From: UBA5734 sp964528645
GTDB lineage: Bacteria; Bacillota; Clostridia; Saccharofermentanales; UBA5734
Direction of reading: 5' to 3'
NCBI GenBank assembly: GCA_964528645.1
Contig: CAZGSR010000062.1
Span: forward strand, 1 to 5,465
Length of the DNA stretch: 5,465 nt
Shown here: positions 5,413 to 5,465 of the stretch, in pieces
Position numbering within the stretch: the stretch's first letter is position 1
Layout: each line of letters opens with the position of its first letter
Notes under the pieces: generated by a model
Databases searched by the model: none
What the model was told of the DNA's origin: nothing
What the model saw: the letters and a program-made list of their open reading frames with translations, nothing else
Translations under genes and position numbers: made by a program

Positions 5413-5465
5413 TCACTCCCGCTCTGCCAATGCTGCCAGCGGATCGGGATGGTCGATGTACCAGC
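5413..5465 (-). CDS. C-terminal end of a convergent gene (partial)
   Basis: Reading the minus strand from the window edge, one frame gives WYIDHPDPLAALAERE and then a TGA stop (5413-5415). The composition looks like a genuine protein tail, and the stop lies about 27 bp from a terminator that works in this direction. Only 16 residues are visible, so no function can be given. Both flanking minus-strand frames are less protein-like. Confidence 0.55.
   Translation of the reverse strand, partial: WYIDHPDPLAALAERE

Overview
The window comes from a bacterium of moderately high GC content. It can make dNTPs without oxygen, because it carries a complete class III (anaerobic) ribonucleotide reductase operon, nrdD-nrdG. 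The NrdD wording (PAEGL loop, DPxCGYTG zinc region, RRITGYLVG radical loop) resembles what I recall from anaerobic Bacillota and similar lineages, but I would not name a genus. A cobalamin riboswitch in front of the operon suggests that the cell senses vitamin B12 and probably owns a B12-dependent class II reductase (NrdJ) elsewhere; this is inference.

Layout. Positions 1-53 are the last part of a group II intron (3' strand of domain V plus domain VI). Positions 54 to about 560 hold no credible gene. This stretch looks like mobile-element debris: a near-perfect 72-bp dyad (142-213), a pair of 22-bp direct repeats with insertion-sequence-end character (288-309 and 391-412), and a C-rich low-complexity stretch. 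Positions 569-916 form a compact control region for nrdDG. It holds a sigma70-type promoter (569-597), two NrdR-box-like palindromes exactly 31 bp apart (606-621, 637-652), a cobalamin riboswitch (654-797), further hairpins, and a final hairpin (884-911) that buries the nrdD Shine-Dalgarno sequence and is followed by five Ts. nrdD (917-3148) overlaps nrdG (3102-3608) by 47 nt. A 161-bp gap with a plausible extended -10 promoter leads to a 516-residue polytopic membrane protein (3770-5320) that I cannot assign to a family with certainty. It has an internal repeat of about 41 residues. A strong bidirectional terminator (5346-5386) separates it from the 3' end of a convergent minus-strand gene (5413-5465, partial).

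How it works together. NrdD reduces ribonucleotides with a glycyl radical that is installed by the radical-SAM activase NrdG. The upstream region predicts two layers of control. NrdR would respond to the dATP/ATP state at the DNA. The riboswitch would shut off the B12-independent enzyme in the mRNA when adenosylcobalamin is plentiful. The membrane protein appears to be a separate transcription unit, and nothing in the sequence ties it to ribonucleotide reduction.
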